Of a DNA stretch of 64,000 nucleotides, positions 16,401 through 27,763 are shown one piece after another. The translations under genes were made by a program, and so were the position numbers. Source of the stretch: an uncultured Oscillospiraceae bacterium (lineage in GTDB: Bacteria; Bacillota; Clostridia; Oscillospirales; Oscillospiraceae); the NCBI GenBank assembly GCA_934565795.1, contig CAKTIM010000010.1:10148-74147 (forward strand). Direction: 5' to 3'. The notes under the pieces are model-generated. The model did not search any database and was not told the DNA's origin. It worked only from the letters and a program-made list of their open reading frames with translations. Each line of letters begins with the position of its first letter. The stretch's first letter is position 1.

Positions 16401-17297
16401 ATGGATCTCAATTTAATTAAAACGGAACAGCGAAACAGCAAAACCACCCATATCGATACCATGAGCACGCTGGATATGGTGAGGCTAATCAATGAAGAGG
16501 ATCAGAAGGTTGCTCTTGCCGTGGGCGAGGAAGCCGAGCACATCGCGGCGGCAGTGGATATCATTGCTGCACAGCTGAAGCAGGGGGGCAGGCTGGTTTA
16601 TATCGGCTGCGGTACCTCCGGGCGGCTGGGCGTCCTGGACGCCGTGGAGTGCCCGCCCACCTATTCCACCGATCCTGACGAGGTGATCGGGCTGATCGCC
16701 GGCGGCAACGATGCGATCTTCCGGGCAAAGGAAGGCGCGGAGGACGACGCCGGGCAGGGTGAGGCAGACCTGAAGAAGATCAATTTCAGTAGCCGTGACG
16801 TGCTGGTCGGAATTGCCGCCTCCGGCAGAACGCCCTATGTGCTGGGAGCCATGGAATATGCCCGCAAGCAGGGGGCGCATGTCATCGGCATTTCCTGCAG
16901 CTCCGGCTCCCCCGTGGAGCAGGCGGCGGAAATTGCCATTACCCCCATCCCCGGGCCGGAGGTCGTCACCGGCTCTACTCGCATGAAGAGCGGTACCGCT
17001 CAAAAAATGGTGCTGAATATGCTCTCCACCGGCGCAATGATCAAGCTGGGCAAGGTATACGGCAACCTGATGGTGGACGTAAGGCCCTCCAACGAGAAGC
17101 TGGTGGAGCGCTGCAAGCGGATCGTCTGCCAGGCTACCGGCGCGAACTATGAGACGGCTACCAGAGCTCTGGAGGAATGCGGTTTCCGGGCAAAGGTCGC
17201 CATTGTAATGCTGAGGACCAGCAGCGACGCCAGGAAGGCAGAGCAGCTCCTGGCGCAGCACGAGGACCGGGTGGCATCCGCCATAGGGGAGGACTGA
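16401..17297 (+). CDS. murQ: N-acetylmuramic acid 6-phosphate etherase
   Basis: Cleaves the lactyl ether of MurNAc-6-phosphate to give GlcNAc-6-phosphate and D-lactate, the key step of cytoplasmic cell-wall recycling. The 298 residues match the family. SIS-domain sequences YIGCGTSGRLGVLDAVECPPTYS (about 62-85) and the catalytic-region motif EGAEDDAGQGEADL (about 112) are intact, as is GPEVVTGSTRMKSGTAQK. A gaggagg site precedes the ATG. It follows the importer by 100 bp and leads a run of four more salvage-type genes, which supports MurNAc use. Confidence 0.95.
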   Translation: MDLNLIKTEQRNSKTTHIDTMSTLDMVRLINEEDQKVALAVGEEAEHIAAAVDIIAAQLKQGGRLVYIGCGTSGRLGVLDAVECPPTYSTDPDEVIGLIAGGNDAIFRAKEGAEDDAGQGEADLKKINFSSRDVLVGIAASGRTPYVLGAMEYARKQGAHVIGISCSSGSPVEQAAEIAITPIPGPEVVTGSTRMKSGTAQKMVLNMLSTGAMIKLGKVYGNLMVDVRPSNEKLVERCKRIVCQATGANYETATRALEECGFRAKVAIVMLRTSSDARKAEQLLAQHEDRVASAIGED

Positions 17298-17300
17298 TCA

Positions 17301-18041
17301 ATGGCACATCTGCGCTGTGATTTTCGCTCAGAGACAATGGACATGAACACCTCCATGACGGTGATACTGCCGGAGGGGGTAAAGCAGTCGGAGGTGCCGG
17401 TGGTGTACCTGCTGCATGGGCTGGCGGATAACTGCACCGGCTGGTCCCGGTACACCAGTGTGGAGCGATATGCCCGGGAAAAGGGCGTCGCGCTGGTGAT
17501 CCCGGAGGTTCAGAGAAGCTTCTATGCGGATATGGATCAGGGGATTTCCTATTTTACGTTTATACACGATGAGCTACCGGAAATTTGTCGGAATTTCTTC
17601 GGTTTTTCGCCGGCGCGGGAGAAAAACTATATCATGGGCCTTTCCATGGGCGGTTATGGTTCGCTGAAATGTGTGCTTCAAACGCCGGAACGCTATGCCG
17701 GCGCGGCTGCGTTTTCAGCAGTTGCTGACATTGCTCAGTACGCAGGCAGTAAAAGCGGAGGCGAGAAGCGGCAGCTTCAGGCAATTTTTGGGGAGACGCT
17801 GAGTATCCCGGCGGAAAGCGACCTTTTCGCGCTGGCGCGGAAATCAGATGCTGGGGCACTTCCCAAACTCTACATTGCCTGCGGCGAGCAGGACGCTCTG
17901 TATGCGTCCAATGTCCGCCTGACGGAAGAGCTGATGGGTTTGGGCGCTGGTGTCCAGTTTGAGCACTGGGAGGGGATCCACAACTGGGTGTTCTGGGATG
18001 CGGCGGTATGCAAAGCCATGACCTATCTGCTGGGTGAGTGA
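17301..18041 (+). CDS. Alpha/beta-hydrolase esterase (FrmB/esterase D-like)
   Basis: A 246-residue putative esterase. It contains the oxyanion YLLHGLADN near residue 40, the nucleophile elbow GLSMGGYGS near residue 115, an acid in the CGEQDALY turn and the catalytic histidine in GIHNWVFWD. No signal peptide, so it acts in the cytoplasm. Four bases behind murQ, inside a muropeptide-recycling run, so a role in removing O-acetyl groups from imported wall sugars is an attractive guess but not shown by the sequence. Confidence 0.85.
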   Translation: MAHLRCDFRSETMDMNTSMTVILPEGVKQSEVPVVYLLHGLADNCTGWSRYTSVERYAREKGVALVIPEVQRSFYADMDQGISYFTFIHDELPEICRNFFGFSPAREKNYIMGLSMGGYGSLKCVLQTPERYAGAAAFSAVADIAQYAGSKSGGEKRQLQAIFGETLSIPAESDLFALARKSDAGALPKLYIACGEQDALYASNVRLTEELMGLGAGVQFEHWEGIHNWVFWDAAVCKAMTYLLGE

Positions 18042-18057
18042 ACAAGGGAGGAACAGA

Positions 18058-18945
18058 ATGAAGTTTATTGCCGGAATCGACGGCGGCGGAACAAAGACCA
18101 AGGTCGTTGTGGCGTCGCCGGAGGGGGAGGCCCTGCTGAGCCAGGTGTTTGGCCCCTTTAATCTCAACAGCATCGGCGCGGAGCGCTTTGCGGCGCTGCT
18201 GGATGAAATCTGTGCCTGGCTGAACGGTCAGGGGCAGTGCCTGGCGCTGTGCATCGGCTCCGCCGGAATCAGCAACCAGGAGATGACCCGCCTGGTTGCG
18301 GAGGGAATGCAGCGGGGCGGCATTGAAAACTGGAAGCTGGTGGGCGACCAGGTGATCGCGCTGAACGGCGCGCTGGAAGGCCGTCCGGGCATTGCCCTGA
18401 TTGCCGGCACCGGGTCGATCTGCTTCGGTAAAAATTCCGATGGGCAGTTCGCCCGCTCCGGCGGCTGGGGCCACCTGATCGGCGACGAGGGCAGCGGCTA
18501 CGCCCTGGGACGGGATGCCCTGACGGCAGTGGCCCGCGCCTGGGACGGCTGGGGGGAGCAGACGCTGCTTTCCGAGCTGCTGGCCTCAGAGCTGGGACTG
18601 GACGATCAGAAAAAGATTATTTCCTATACCTATGGCGGGGACAAGAGCAGAATTGCGGCCCTTTCCCGCCTGGTGGAGCAGGCAGCCGCGCGGGACGACC
18701 ATGTAGCCCTGGGCATTATCTGCGCCAATGCGGTGCTGATGACCCGGCTTGTGGGCGCTGTGGCAAAGCAGCTGAAGCTGGAAGCGCCGGAGGTTGCCAT
18801 GCTGGGCGGCCTGCTGGAGAATGAGACCATGCTTCGTGCGCAGTTCCAGGCGGAAATGGCAAAGCAGTACCCGCAGATGGCTTGCGTGCTGCCCCGCCGG
18901 GATGCGGCGGCAGGAGCCGTCATGCTTGCCCAAGAGATGTTGTGA
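18058..18945 (+). CDS. murK: BadF/BadG-type sugar kinase, probable MurNAc/GlcNAc kinase
   Basis: A 295-residue ASKHA-fold kinase. Phosphate-1 loop GIDGGGTKTK is at residues 5-14, the phosphate-2 region is GTGSICFGK near 120 and the adenosine side is GGWGHLIGDEGSGYALGRDAL, the pattern of N-acetylglucosamine kinases. In Clostridium, MurK of this family phosphorylates MurNAc and GlcNAc at C6, and its product is the MurQ substrate. The start at 18058 has gggagg upstream. Placement between murQ and anmK supports the same job; substrate preference is inferred. Confidence 0.85.
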   Translation: MKFIAGIDGGGTKTKVVVASPEGEALLSQVFGPFNLNSIGAERFAALLDEICAWLNGQGQCLALCIGSAGISNQEMTRLVAEGMQRGGIENWKLVGDQVIALNGALEGRPGIALIAGTGSICFGKNSDGQFARSGGWGHLIGDEGSGYALGRDALTAVARAWDGWGEQTLLSELLASELGLDDQKKIISYTYGGDKSRIAALSRLVEQAAARDDHVALGIICANAVLMTRLVGAVAKQLKLEAPEVAMLGGLLENETMLRAQFQAEMAKQYPQMACVLPRRDAAAGAVMLAQEML

Positions 18946-18954
18946 GGTGAATAT

Positions 18955-20139
18955 ATGCATCCAATTGTTTCATGCATGGAAAAGCCCAGCCGCCTGGTGG
19001 TAGGGCTGATGTCCGGCACCTCCGCCGACGGCGTGGATGCGGCGCTGTGCCGCATCAGCGGCCATGGCGTTCAGTCGGAAATTCAGCAGCTGAGCTTTGT
19101 ATTCCAGCCCTTTTCTTCGGAGGTGCGGCAGGAGATTCTACGGCTTGCCAGCGGGAAAAGCGCCTGCGCGGCGGATTTCTGCAGGATCAACTTCCTGCTA
19201 GGGGAGCTTTATGTGCAGGCTGTAGAGGCCCTGTGCGTCCAGGCGGGCATTCGCAGCGATGAAATCGACCTGATTGGAAGTCACGGCCAGACCTTCTGGC
19301 ACATTCCGCAGAAGGAGGATTATCTGGGCCACAGCTTCCGCAGTACGTTCCAGCTGGGCGAGTGCTCTGTGCTGGCGCAGCGCTTTGGCTGCCCGGTGGT
19401 GGGGGATTTCCGCGTCAGAGACGTGGCAGCGGATGGCCTGGGCGCACCTCTGGTGCCCTATAGTGAATTCCTGATCTATCGGAGCAAGACCGAGTGTGTT
19501 GCCCTCCAGAACATCGGCGGAATCGGCAATATCACCTGCCTGCTGCCGGACTGCAAGCTGGAGGATGTATTCGCCTTTGACACCGGCCCGGGCAATATGG
19601 TCATGGATGCCGTGCTCTCCGAGCTGACGGGCGGAAAGCAAACCTACGATGCGGGCGGTCAGTTTGCCGCTGCCGGAACCGTCCATCAGGGGCTGCTGAA
19701 CCGGCTGATGGAGGATCCCTATCTTGCCTGCAAGCCGCCCAAAACCACGGGGCGGGAGTATTACGGCCCTGACTATGTGGCTAAAATCATGGCTTATGCC
19801 CGTGAAAATCACATTTCTGACGCTGACCTGATGGCGACGGTAACCGCGTTCACCGCTGAGACCATTCGCTACAGTGTGGAGCACTATTTCCCGGTGAAGC
19901 CGGATCGGCTGATCATCGGCGGCGGTGGAAGCATGAACAAGACGCTGGTGCGGGATATTGCACAGGCTCTTCCGGGCTGCAAGGTAATGACCAACGAGGA
20001 ATTGGGCTATGACAGCAACGCCAAGGAGGCGGTGGCCTTTGCCGTGCTGGCCAATGAGGCCATTTTCGCCGGATGCAACAATGTACCCTCGGTCACAGGT
20101 GCGCGTAACCCGGTGGTTATGGGAAAAATCAGCCTGTAA
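18955..20139 (+). CDS. anmK: Anhydro-N-acetylmuramic acid kinase
   Basis: Converts 1,6-anhydro-MurNAc to MurNAc-6-phosphate with ATP. A 394-residue protein with all family blocks: GLMSGTSADGVDAAL (about 19-33), GSHGQTFWH, GDFRVRDVAADGLGAPLVPY, NIGGIGNIT, FDTGPGNMVMD and a late GGGGSMN. Starts ten bases behind the kinase gene with gaggtg in front. Anhydro sugars come from lytic transglycosylases, so the host handles both hydrolysed and anhydro wall fragments. Confidence 0.94.
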   Translation: MHPIVSCMEKPSRLVVGLMSGTSADGVDAALCRISGHGVQSEIQQLSFVFQPFSSEVRQEILRLASGKSACAADFCRINFLLGELYVQAVEALCVQAGIRSDEIDLIGSHGQTFWHIPQKEDYLGHSFRSTFQLGECSVLAQRFGCPVVGDFRVRDVAADGLGAPLVPYSEFLIYRSKTECVALQNIGGIGNITCLLPDCKLEDVFAFDTGPGNMVMDAVLSELTGGKQTYDAGGQFAAAGTVHQGLLNRLMEDPYLACKPPKTTGREYYGPDYVAKIMAYARENHISDADLMATVTAFTAETIRYSVEHYFPVKPDRLIIGGGGSMNKTLVRDIAQALPGCKVMTNEELGYDSNAKEAVAFAVLANEAIFAGCNNVPSVTGARNPVVMGKISL

Positions 20140-20157
20140 GGCGCGTATTTCGAGAGA

Positions 20158-21294
20158 ATGAAAGAAGAACATTTAAAGAACAGGAAAAAGCCGGATTTTC
20201 GGATCTTTGGGCAAATCTTTGAGCCAGTTATTCCGGGAATCGTTACGGCGGGAATCTGCTCCGGCTTTGCGGCATTGATCGCCCAGTTTGTGCCGGACTA
20301 TGCGGATCGCCCGGTGATTGCGGCAATCTACTGCCTGCTGACGCTGGTCAGCACGTCCTTTATGAGCTTTATGTCCGCCTGGGTCGGCTACTCCGCGTGT
20401 GAAAAATTCGGCGGCACGGCGATTCTGGGCGGAATGCTGGGCATGATTACCGGGCTGGAGGGCATCAATACCCTGTCACAGGCGGTGGGGCTTTACAATC
20501 TGGCAGACCCGGCGGCGTCCATCCTGTGCAGCGGGCGCGGCGGCATTATCGCTGCCATCCTGGGAGCCTGGCTGATCGCCAAGCTGGAAAAATGGATGCG
20601 CCAGAGGATGCCAAAAAGTGTGGATATGGTGGTAACGCCGTTCTGTGTGCTGATTCTGGTGCTGATTCCCTATATCTTTATTGTCATGCCGCTGACGGGG
20701 CTGATTTCCACCTTCCTGTGCAGCGGGGTACGCCTGGTGTGCATGAGCGAGCATCCGATTGTACGGGTGCTGGCGGGCTACGGCTGTACGGCGCTGTTCC
20801 TGGTGGCCGTGATGATGGGTATGCAGTATGCTTTCGTGGCGCTGTACTCCATGGAGCTGGATACCTTTGGCTACGTCACCCTGTTTCCCACGCTGGCGAT
20901 GGCCGGTGCGGGGCAGGTGGGCGCGGGAATTGCGCTGCTGCTGAAGGCCAAGTCTGCCCGTAACGAGCGCTTTGCCAATGTGATCCGGGCGTCCATACTG
21001 CCGGGAATGATGGGCGTCGGCTCTCCGCTGCTGTACGGCGTGACGCTGCCCCTGGGTAAGCCCTTTGTAACTGCCTGCCTGGGTGGAGGCTTCGGCGGAG
21101 CCTTTATCATGGCTACCGGCGTGGCCTCAAGCGGCTGGGGTGCCTCCGGCCTGCTGGGGATCCCAATGATGGGAGCAGGCCCGGTGGGAACCAGGGGAAT
21201 GCTGCTGTACTGCATTGGCCTTTGCATCAGCTGCGCAATGGGCTTTTTGCTGACCTTTTTCACCATTTCTCCGGAAAAAGTAAAAACTGCATAA
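20158..21294 (+). CDS. PTS EIIC permease domain protein, MurP-like, without EIIB
   Basis: A 378-residue membrane protein with about ten hydrophobic segments. The N-terminal IFGQIFEPVIPGIVTAGICSG is typical of the EIIC domain of the glucose/sucrose/MurNAc PTS group, and LPGMMGVGSPLLYGVTLPLGKP is the conserved sugar-site loop with its glutamate replaced by a glycine/serine version. No EIIB cysteine domain or EIIA is encoded here, so the phosphoryl carrier must be elsewhere or the protein works as a facilitator. It closes the salvage cluster before a terminator, suggesting MurNAc or a related amino sugar as cargo. Confidence 0.8.
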   Translation: MKEEHLKNRKKPDFRIFGQIFEPVIPGIVTAGICSGFAALIAQFVPDYADRPVIAAIYCLLTLVSTSFMSFMSAWVGYSACEKFGGTAILGGMLGMITGLEGINTLSQAVGLYNLADPAASILCSGRGGIIAAILGAWLIAKLEKWMRQRMPKSVDMVVTPFCVLILVLIPYIFIVMPLTGLISTFLCSGVRLVCMSEHPIVRVLAGYGCTALFLVAVMMGMQYAFVALYSMELDTFGYVTLFPTLAMAGAGQVGAGIALLLKAKSARNERFANVIRASILPGMMGVGSPLLYGVTLPLGKPFVTACLGGGFGGAFIMATGVASSGWGASGLLGIPMMGAGPVGTRGMLLYCIGLCISCAMGFLLTFFTISPEKVKTA

Positions 21295-21301
21295 CAAAGA
21301 A

Positions 21302-21346
21302 AATCCACACCGACCGTTCGACGAAACTGGCCGGTGTGGATTTTAA
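21302..21346 (+). terminator. Intrinsic terminator of the salvage cluster
   Basis: The stem aaatccacaccg/cggtgtggattt is followed by taaataataaaag. It works on both strands and lies between two convergent genes. Confidence 0.75.
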
Positions 21347-21362
21347 ATAATAAAAGGGCATA

Positions 21363-22607
21363 TTAGCCACCCGCTTGATTTTTTCCCATCGTTTCCTTCC
21401 AGGTGTAGCTTAACCGCACCATGGTGGATACCAGCAGGACGCCCACCGCGATTACGCCGACGATGGCCGCCGTGTGGGTGCCCTGGGCGGCAAACCGCTC
21501 CATGTTTCCGTGGACGGCATAGTACATGGTGTAGTAAATTCCCGCACCGGGGATCAGTGGGAACAGGGAAACCACCAGATAGGAGATTGCCGGATACTTT
21601 CTCAGCCGTGCCATTACCTCGGCATAGACGGAGGCCAGCACCGCACCGACAAAATAGGCGAGCATTTCATCCGCGCTGAATTTTACGATTACATCAAAGA
21701 TCACCCAGGTCAGCACGCCGCCCATGGCGCACAGCAGCCCGCCGGGGCCATGGATATTGAACAGAATGGAAAATCCGATGCAGCCTACCAGCGATCCCAG
21801 GGCAGTGATCAAAAGGGGATTGGACAGCTCCTCTAAGTTTCTCGGTGCCGTCCACAGCAGCGAGGCCGTATTCCACGCCACGGCAGTCCCCAGCGCCATT
21901 CCCATGGAGATCAGCATGACCTGCACGAATCGGGTGATGCCGGAATTGGTGTCCCCATAGATGATATCCCGCATGGCGTTGGTGAACAGCAGTCCCGGCA
22001 CCAGGATCATCAGCGCGCCAATGACCACGCTGTTTACGTTCTGCGCCAGGCCGCAGGCATTCAGGCCATAGGCCGTGAGCGCCATAAAAAAGGCGGAGAA
22101 AATCGTCTTAAAAAAGGGGTTTACCTTCATTCTGTCCATAAATCGGTTTAGCAGGCCGCCCAGTATCCCGCACACCCCGGATACCGCCATATCCATCGGG
22201 TCACAGCCAAATAGCGCAGCAAAGCCCGACGCCCCCAGGAAATTCCCCAATAGGTAAATCGGAAGCGAATAGCAGGGAATGGAGCTGCGCACCTCGTCCA
22301 GCCACCGCATTGCCTCCTCCGGCGCCGGGTGGCTGCTGCAAATGCGGCGGCTCAGCGCGTTCAGCTTCTCCACCGCGTCCAGATTGTTGCCATGGTCGCC
22401 GATCCGGCGCATGCGGGTGAGGGGCTTTCCTGTTTCCGTCAGAATGCTGACAATCAGGTAATTGGGAATGGAGAATACCTCTGCGGGGATCCCATAGCTG
22501 CCGATCACCCGGGCCATGCTGTCCTCCACCCGGAACGTCTCCGCGCCGCTTACGGAAAGCTCATAGCCCAGATCCGCCGCCAGATCCATGATCGTGTTAT
22601 AGTTCAT
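21363..22607 (-). CDS. ThrE-family threonine/serine exporter
   Basis: A 414-residue protein that joins the DUF1212 half (cytoplasmic N-terminus with ETFRVEDSMARVIGSYG and five helices) and the ThrE_2 half (last five helices, with SLFPLIPGAGIYYTMYYAV). Many clostridia split these into two genes, so this is the full-length form. Expected function is export of threonine/serine or dicarboxylates across the membrane. The start at 22607 has gaggcg in front; longer upstream frames lack family similarity. Confidence 0.88.
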   Translation of the reverse strand: MNYNTIMDLAADLGYELSVSGAETFRVEDSMARVIGSYGIPAEVFSIPNYLIVSILTETGKPLTRMRRIGDHGNNLDAVEKLNALSRRICSSHPAPEEAMRWLDEVRSSIPCYSLPIYLLGNFLGASGFAALFGCDPMDMAVSGVCGILGGLLNRFMDRMKVNPFFKTIFSAFFMALTAYGLNACGLAQNVNSVVIGALMILVPGLLFTNAMRDIIYGDTNSGITRFVQVMLISMGMALGTAVAWNTASLLWTAPRNLEELSNPLLITALGSLVGCIGFSILFNIHGPGGLLCAMGGVLTWVIFDVIVKFSADEMLAYFVGAVLASVYAEVMARLRKYPAISYLVVSLFPLIPGAGIYYTMYYAVHGNMERFAAQGTHTAAIVGVIAVGVLLVSTMVRLSYTWKETMGKNQAGG

Positions 22608-22700
22608 TTCGTTCGCCTCGTCTGTCTTTTTTGCCGGTCGGCCTGTATCAGTATAGCACACAGGCGGCAAAATACAAGCTGAAATCCTATATGGCCATGA

Positions 22701-22736
22701 AAAAGCGATACCCGGCGGAAAGTCAGGTATCGCTCT
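22701..22736 (-). terminator. Intrinsic terminator behind the DegV gene
   Basis: On the minus strand agcgatacc pairs with ggtatcgct and is followed by ttttt. Confidence 0.75.
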
Positions 22737-22740
22737 TTGC

Positions 22741-23586
22741 TTACTTGCTGCGGACAAACAGAACGCCCAGCGTTCCGGGGCCGCAGTGACAGGAAACGGT
22801 GCAGCCTGCGGTGGTCTCGTACACATTCTTGAAGTGTCCGTACTGCGCAACGCCGCTCTTGGCCGCCTCAATGCTCTGGGGGGACATCTCGGTATGGGTG
22901 ATAAAGATCGTCCCATCCTCCAGACCGGCCCGGTCGGCCAGACGATCCTTTACATAGGCAGACAGGCACTTCTCAATGTGTCCGCGGTACTTTTTCACAA
23001 CGGACATCTTCCCGTCCTTTACCTCAATGCAGGGCTTCAGGCCCAGCAGGTTGGCGCCCAGTGCCGCCACGCTGGAGCAGCGCCCACCCTTGACCATGTA
23101 GTCCAGCCGATCCAGCACAAAGCTTGCCTCTACACGGGTGGCAAATTCATCCAGCTCAGCCTTCAGCGTATCCAGATCCGTTGCGGTCTGCGCCAGCTCA
23201 CAGGCCTTCAGCACCACAAGCCCCTGGCCGGTGGAAAGGTTCCTGGAATCCACCACCCGCACATTGTCAAAGTCCTCGGCGGCAATGCAGGCGTTCTGAT
23301 AGCTGGAGGAGAAATCCGAGCTGATATTAATGTGGATCACGCCGTCATATTTTTCGGCGTATTTGGAAAACTCCTCTTGGAACACAGCCACGCCCCGCGC
23401 AGCGGTGGAGCAGAGGCTTCCGCCTGCGGCCACATGGGCGAAGATATCCGCCGGGGTGATGGTCACGCCATCCAGATACTCCTTGGCATCCTTCATCACG
23501 ATCAGGGGAATGATGCCGATGTCATACTGTTGCACCAGCTCCGGGGAAAGGTCACAGGTGCTGTCGGAAATAATTTTTACTCTCAT
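22741..23586 (-). CDS. DegV-family fatty-acid-binding protein
   Basis: A 281-residue soluble protein. The N-terminal KIISDSTCDLSPELVQQYDIGIIPL and the fatty-acid carboxylate region HINISSDFSSSYQNA (about 95-108) define the DegV/FakB fold. FakB proteins present fatty acids to the FakA kinase for phospholipid synthesis. DRLDYMVKGGRCSS near residue 158 is the second conserved block. No fakA gene is in the window. It lies 24 bp downstream of the HxlR regulator gene on the same strand, so the two may be co-transcribed. Confidence 0.9.
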   Translation of the reverse strand: MRVKIISDSTCDLSPELVQQYDIGIIPLIVMKDAKEYLDGVTITPADIFAHVAAGGSLCSTAARGVAVFQEEFSKYAEKYDGVIHINISSDFSSSYQNACIAAEDFDNVRVVDSRNLSTGQGLVVLKACELAQTATDLDTLKAELDEFATRVEASFVLDRLDYMVKGGRCSSVAALGANLLGLKPCIEVKDGKMSVVKKYRGHIEKCLSAYVKDRLADRAGLEDGTIFITHTEMSPQSIEAAKSGVAQYGHFKNVYETTAGCTVSCHCGPGTLGVLFVRSK

Positions 23587-23610
23587 CTTTCGTAATCCTT
23601 TCTTTTCGTT

Positions 23611-23976
23611 TCAGTGGCAGCAGGAGGAACCAGACTGCATCATAAAGCAGGTCGGCTCCAGGTTTTTCCCGTGCAGGTAATCCGCGCCCCAGTCTCGCAT
23701 GGCGGTCAGGATCGGCATCAGACTCCGCCCGGTTTCCGTGAGGGAATATTCCACCTTGGGCGGAACCACCGGGAATACCTCCCGATGAATCAAATCCTGT
23801 GCCTCCAGCTCCCGCAGCTGCTGGGTCAGCATTTTGGGGGTCGCGCTGGATATCATCTTTCGCAGCTCGGAAAAGCGCCGTCGGCCATCGGCCAGATACC
23901 AAAGGATCAGCGCCTTGTATTTTCCGCCGATCAGGTCAAGCGTGACCGCCACGGGGCAAATATCCTTTGAATTCAT
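23611..23976 (-). CDS. HxlR-family winged-helix regulator with cysteine-rich tail
   Basis: A 121-residue DNA-binding protein. The winged-helix core runs from CPVAVTLDLIGGKYKALILWYL to DLIHREVFPVVPPKVEYSLTETGRSL, a standard HxlR layout with the N-terminal cysteine in CPV. Unusual is the C-terminal tail CFMMQSGSSCCH, with three more cysteines and a histidine, which could bind metal or sense thiol stress. Start at 23976 has gggaggtgttt in front. It is divergent from copA across 165 bp and could regulate it, though I see no clear operator. Confidence 0.85.
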   Translation of the reverse strand: MNSKDICPVAVTLDLIGGKYKALILWYLADGRRRFSELRKMISSATPKMLTQQLRELEAQDLIHREVFPVVPPKVEYSLTETGRSLMPILTAMRDWGADYLHGKNLEPTCFMMQSGSSCCH

Positions 23977-24140
23977 AAACACCTCCCATAGTATCCAAAA
24001 GGGAAGTATTGCACAAAATAGTGCATACTTGCATTATTGTCCTTGCGTGATAGAATATTACCATACAAGCCGTGGCGTGTCAATAGAAAACAGTTGACGC
24101 CGCCCAGAAAATAGGAGATAATAGAAAGCGAGGAAGCCGT

Positions 24141-26630
<2,490 letters not shown>

Positions 26631-26635
26631 GCGCC

Positions 26636-27559
26636 ATGCGTACCGATGAATACTATGCATCCAAGGGAGCCGGTCGGATTCATGTCTGCCGGTGGATGCC
26701 GGACAAGCCCCCTGTGGCCGTGCTGCAAATCATCCATGGCATTGCGGAGTATGTGGAGCGCTATGAGGAGCTTGCCCAGTATATGAATGAGCTGGGCTAC
26801 CTGGTGGTAGCCGAGGATCATATGGGGCATGGCAAATCCATCAACGGCGACGGCGTTCAGGGCTATTTCCACGGCGGCTGGTTTACCGCCGTGGCCGATA
26901 GCTACGAGCTTCTGCAAAAGACCCGCAGCGAATACCCGGAGCTGCCCTATGTTCTGCTGGGGCACTCCATGGGTTCCTTTATGACAAGAACCATCCTGTG
27001 CGCCTACCCGGACAGCGGGATTTCCGCTGCCGTTATCTGCGGCACCGGCTGGCAGCCCAGGGCCTTGCTTGCCACGGGCATTGCCATTTCCGAGGCTGTG
27101 TGCAAAGTAAAGGGGGAGGCCACCCCCAGCGACGCCCTGCAAAATCTGGTGTTTTCCAACTACAACAAGCGGGTGCCCCAGCCGAAAACGCCCTTTGACT
27201 GGGTGTGCAGCGACCCCAAGGTGGTCAGCGACTATGTGGCTGACCCGCTGTGCGGCTTCACCGCCAGCTGTGGGCTGATCCAGGAAATGCTGAAAGGCAT
27301 CGCCTACATCGAAAATCCTCAGAATCTGTCCATGATGAAAAAGGAGCTGCCCGTCCTGTTTATTGCCGGAGGGGATGACCCGGTGGGCAGCTACGGCAAG
27401 GGCGTCCGCCGTGCCACACAGGCATTCCAGCAGGCGAAGATGGCGGATGTAACCTGCAAGATCTATCCCCAGGGACGGCATGAGATTCTGAACGAGGCCA
27501 ACAAGCGGGATATCTATGACGATATTGCCACCTGGCTTGGGCCGAAGCTGTGGAAATAA
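26636..27559 (+). CDS. Alpha/beta-hydrolase, monoacylglycerol lipase-like
   Basis: A 307-residue hydrolase of the lysophospholipase/monoglyceride lipase group. It shows the IIHGIAEYVERYEELAQYMNELGY opening near residue 30, the HGKS turn, the nucleophile elbow LLGHSMGSF near residue 105, an acid in the FIAGGDDPVG segment and the histidine in YPQGRHEILNE. No signal peptide. Starts five bases after copA, so it is probably translated from the same mRNA, with no obvious functional link. Confidence 0.88.
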   Translation: MRTDEYYASKGAGRIHVCRWMPDKPPVAVLQIIHGIAEYVERYEELAQYMNELGYLVVAEDHMGHGKSINGDGVQGYFHGGWFTAVADSYELLQKTRSEYPELPYVLLGHSMGSFMTRTILCAYPDSGISAAVICGTGWQPRALLATGIAISEAVCKVKGEATPSDALQNLVFSNYNKRVPQPKTPFDWVCSDPKVVSDYVADPLCGFTASCGLIQEMLKGIAYIENPQNLSMMKKELPVLFIAGGDDPVGSYGKGVRRATQAFQQAKMADVTCKIYPQGRHEILNEANKRDIYDDIATWLGPKLWK

Positions 27560-27628
27560 TGCTGCAAAGTGTCCGATTTATTGGACGTGTGCGGAGCGAT
27601 AATATAGCCATCACAAAGCGAAAGGCTG

Positions 27629-27763
27629 ATGGCTATGTTTTCAATCCGTTATCATTCCGGGCATGTTATGGTGTATGACAAGAACGGTAAATTCCTGTTT
27701 TCGGCCGACACGGAGCAGGAGGCCAGAGAGGAACTGGAGGAATATGAGGAATCTGCGGCTTGA
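27629..27763 (+). CDS. Small 44-aa protein overlapping truA
   Basis: Reads MAMFSIRYHSGHVMVYDK, then a short strand and an acidic helix EQEAREELEEYEESAA. The ATG has aaagg upstream, and its stop lies 20 bases inside truA, a typical translational coupling distance. Similar tiny strand-strand-helix proteins occur in gut clostridia, but I cannot name a family. A second ATG six bases later is an alternative start. Confidence 0.55.
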   Translation: MAMFSIRYHSGHVMVYDKNGKFLFSADTEQEAREELEEYEESAA

